DNA of 64,000 bases, taken from contig QNGE01003546.1 in the NCBI GenBank assembly GCA_008508345.1, positions 1 to 64,000 of the forward strand, read 5' to 3'. Under the pieces are notes generated by a model. That model was not told the DNA's origin, searched no databases, and saw only the letters and a list, made by a program, of their open reading frames with translations. This stretch comes from Paragonimus westermani. Lineage: Eukaryota; Platyhelminthes; Trematoda; Plagiorchiida; Troglotrematidae. The position numbers were made by a program, and so were the translations under genes. This document shows, piece after piece, positions 61,782 to 64,000 of this stretch. Each line of letters opens with the position of its first letter. The first letter of the stretch is position 1.

Positions 61782-61859
61782 AGGATGCGCAAATTAAGGT
61801 GGCTGGGACGTTCAAAAAACGTACCGTTCAATCGTGCACCACGACAATCAGTTAACTGA
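61782..61859 (+). pseudogene. RTE-like non-LTR element, C-terminal end
   Basis: The plus frame reads RMRKLRWLGRSKNVPFNRAP then RQSVN and TGA at 61857-61859. Non-LTR retrotransposons of the RTE kind end near LRWLGHVLRMPxxRLPRRAL, so this is the very C-terminus of the polymerase. Sequence upstream was not recognised, so the copy is a short 3' fragment. Confidence 0.6.
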
Positions 61860-62513
61860 TGATGTAAGCGTGTGAGATCGGGAGTTAATAAACCACTTGG
61901 TGCAGAAAAGTGTAGTTTGCTACCAGTGTCGTATCTATGGTAGAGGAAGAGTGTCTCCTGATTCAATCGCTGTGTACATTAGAAAGTAGAATTGTTCATC
62001 GGGATCAGTGGAGTAGACGTCGTGTTCATTTATCCATGTTTTCTATGAACTAAGTGAACGTAAGGGAGCGGAACATGGAATGCTGTAAAGGAGTTGTCCA
62101 ATGGATATCGCTACGTTCACATTTGCAACTTGGTTACTTGATTACAAGGTGTAAACACCTTGTAACAAGATATATGGTCACTGTGCAGCAAGCTCATTTC
62201 TTTCTCTCTAATTTAAACTTGAAGCAAGAGCATTGATACTTTTCTTCTTCTCACTTTTTTGAGACAGATAAACAAAAGTGCCAACAAATGATTATTGAAA
62301 TGACTGTTTTCCGTAGAACAGACAAGGGACTGACAAGACAAGTTACGCCCCCGGGGCCGATTTCCCTTCTTCCCCAACTGCGCATACTATAGACGAGCTA
62401 GACGTGTAAAGGTCTAAATTACAAAACAACCACAAAAAGACCAACGTTTAAAAGATGTTCGGCTGTTAACTATTCCGCAGCAGAAGTTGTTTTTTTATAC
62501 ACAAATTAGTCTG
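61860..62513. other. Non-coding stretch, nothing recognised
   Basis: No open frame of note and no repeat shared with the rest of the window. Confidence 0.45.
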
Positions 62514-62822
62514 GTGTGGACGAGCGATCGCACCATACTACTCATACCACCATTATTCAGTGGGGGGGGCAAGAGCATGGATTGTGACGTTGAAATAGCC
62601 GCGGTAAACACACAAGAAAGAACACTGGAGTGCAGCATCGCATGAAATCGTCTTTTCTACATAAGGGAATTGAGCAATGTCGTCCGTGGCAACCGTGACG
62701 CTCTGAGACGAGTGCTGTACGCAGATGAGTGTTTTTGTTTGTGATCCTGTTGAAACGGATGACACAAGGATTAATTTTCTGACCAAATAACTCTTGTGCT
62801 ATTCGCGTTTCGTGGATCGCAA
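62514..62822 (+). mobile_element. LTR (family A), diverged copy
   Basis: Reads GTGTGGACGAGCGATCGCAC, CATACTACTCATACCACCAT, then CTGGAGTGCAGCATCGCATG, CGCAGATGAGTGTTTTTGTT and GTGCTATTCGCGTTTCGTGG. These correspond in order to blocks of the LTRs at 25187-25471 and 63529-63825. It is more diverged than those, so probably older. The sequence after it (to about 62920) does not read as a clear gag. Confidence 0.65.
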
Positions 62823-63528
62823 CATCAAAATGGTGGTGTCCGATTGCAATGGCCTGGGCATATCGCAGCAAGCATTTGCTCCGAGCCGAGAACATACTGC
62901 GAGATGGGTTTCATTTGTCAGTCAACGCACTCACGTTTTGAATCACCGGCTGACACTTGACAATCGATACTGCCAGTTCTTTCTGGGTGTTTTCTGTCAA
63001 GTTGCTCGACTCCATGTTTACTTGTTGAACCAATTTTCGTAAACCGTCAGTAAACCTGCTTCCAAGCTGGCGTTCAGTTCCGGCCATCTAGGATGCTCCG
63101 CATCCACAAATGTGTTCATAAATTACGGCTGATTGAGTGAGGTGATACATCGGTTGCTTAGCCAGAAGAAAGTATGGGGACTCGGCGTTTTTCTTATGTC
63201 TAGTGACTTCACGGCAAACAATGTGCCAAAAATACCTGATATTAAGCGTTCATCAATCAATCGACACACACTGCGCCCCTTGAATTATAGGTGCAACTTA
63301 GTGTTTCTTGGGAACTGTGTCATGCATTAGGTTGCACAACACTCGTACCAAACTTCCTTATGAATCATTTCGGAAAAACGTTGTTCCATTGGGTTTGCTC
63401 TAGTCGAAGCAGTTTATCATCCAACAAGTCACTAGTACAAAGCCGTCTTGTTCATTCAAACAGTGTACGTACCAACCCTGTTTTATATGCTACTGCTGCA
63501 AATGAGTTAAAGTCTAGGTACTGATGTT
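62823..63528. other. Non-coding stretch, nothing recognised
   Basis: Open frames at 62794-63524 were not recognised. The sequence could hide decayed internal parts of LTR elements but shows no motif. Confidence 0.4.
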
Positions 63529-63825
63529 TTGAACCCAGAAGGCGGATGGCACAGAAGTTGTTTATTTGGGGAAACCAATACACATGTTATATGTCTCAAC
63601 CAGACTGCGAACAAAAACACTCATTTGCACACCACACTCATCTGAGGATGCTCCAGTCGCTTTGGACACCATGTCTCAGTTCCGTCATGTGGTGAAAGCC
63701 ATTCTACGTGGTGCTGCCCACTAATAATCCTTCCCGCAGCTCTCCCGTATTTATCCCACGATCATTTCGATTTATGCTGCTATTGAATAGTGGTGTGAGT
63801 AGTATGGTGCGACCGTCTGTCCTCA
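63529..63825 (-). mobile_element. LTR (family A), first of a tandem pair
   Basis: On the minus strand it starts TGAGGACAGACGGTCGCACC and ends CCATCCGCCTTCTGGGTTC. It contains GATAAATACGG (TATA-like) and CCAAATAAACAACTTC with an AATAAA signal. It is very similar to the LTR at 25187-25471. It is separated by only 12 bases from another LTR in the same orientation. Confidence 0.8.
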
Positions 63826-63837
63826 CTATCCTAGTAT

Positions 63838-64000
63838 TGTGAACCGAGAAGGCGGATGGCACAGAAGTTATTTATTTTGGGAAACCAACAGACGTGTTGT
63901 GTCTCAACCAGACTACGAACAAAAACGCTCATTTGCACACGACACTGATCTGAGGATGTTTCGGTCGCTTTGAACACAAGTCTCAGTTCCCTCATGTAGC
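63838..64000 (-). mobile_element. LTR (family A), second of tandem pair, cut by window end
   Basis: Minus-strand end CCATCCGCCTTCTCGGTTCACA begins at 63838 and the match to 63529-63700 continues to the end of the window (TCGGTCGCTTTGAACACAAG on the plus strand). The CCCAAAATAAATAAC stretch keeps an AATAAA. The rest lies outside the window. Confidence 0.8.

Overview
The window reads as a metazoan, introns-and-repeats type of genome, most likely a parasitic flatworm (probably a trematode). That assignment is inference. It rests on one channel gene with kilobase-scale introns, AT-leaning unique sequence, Penelope-like elements with a GIY-YIG endonuclease, Ty3/gypsy LTR fragments, RTE-type non-LTR relics and a tRNA-derived SINE. 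No prokaryotic signal (operons, Shine-Dalgarno sites, long ORFs) is present, and no CRISPR array or bacterial IS was seen.

The main gene lies on the minus strand. It is a cyclic nucleotide-gated (CNG) cation channel, closest in wording to the beta-type subunits. I assembled seven coding exons from reading frame and splice sites: 54976-55135, 42781-42878, 39703-39786, 37332-37450, 32932-33078, 29337-29499 and 19199-19384. All six junctions have GT/AG boundaries and matching phases. The joined product runs from the start of the C-linker through the whole cyclic nucleotide-binding domain, a charged helical region and a tail to a stop codon. The transmembrane and pore exons were not found between 55136 and the window end, so the gene is 5'-incomplete here. 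It spans at least 36 kb of the window.

Region by region: 1-4060 holds almost nothing recognisable except a SINE relic. 4066-5800 is a decayed Penelope-like element with inverted flanks. 7202-7530 is an RTE reverse transcriptase relic. 12767-13112 and 14836-15063 are weak candidate exons of unknown genes. 13315-14295 is a second Penelope-like element with a readable GIY-YIG domain. 16430-16951 is a gypsy integrase relic. 19199-55135 is the CNG gene. Its introns carry SINE copies (several as foldback pairs), a head-to-head gypsy integrase / LTR-gag cluster at 24780-26280, and a solo LTR at 27310-27840 with a 4-bp target duplication. A longer solo LTR of the same family, interrupted by a 39-base assembly gap, lies just upstream of the first visible exon (55548-56386). 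The right end holds an RTE C-terminal relic, a diverged LTR and two LTRs in tandem, the second cut by the window end.

Apart from the CNG gene, nearly everything identifiable is transposon-derived. No complete host gene other than this partial one could be established.
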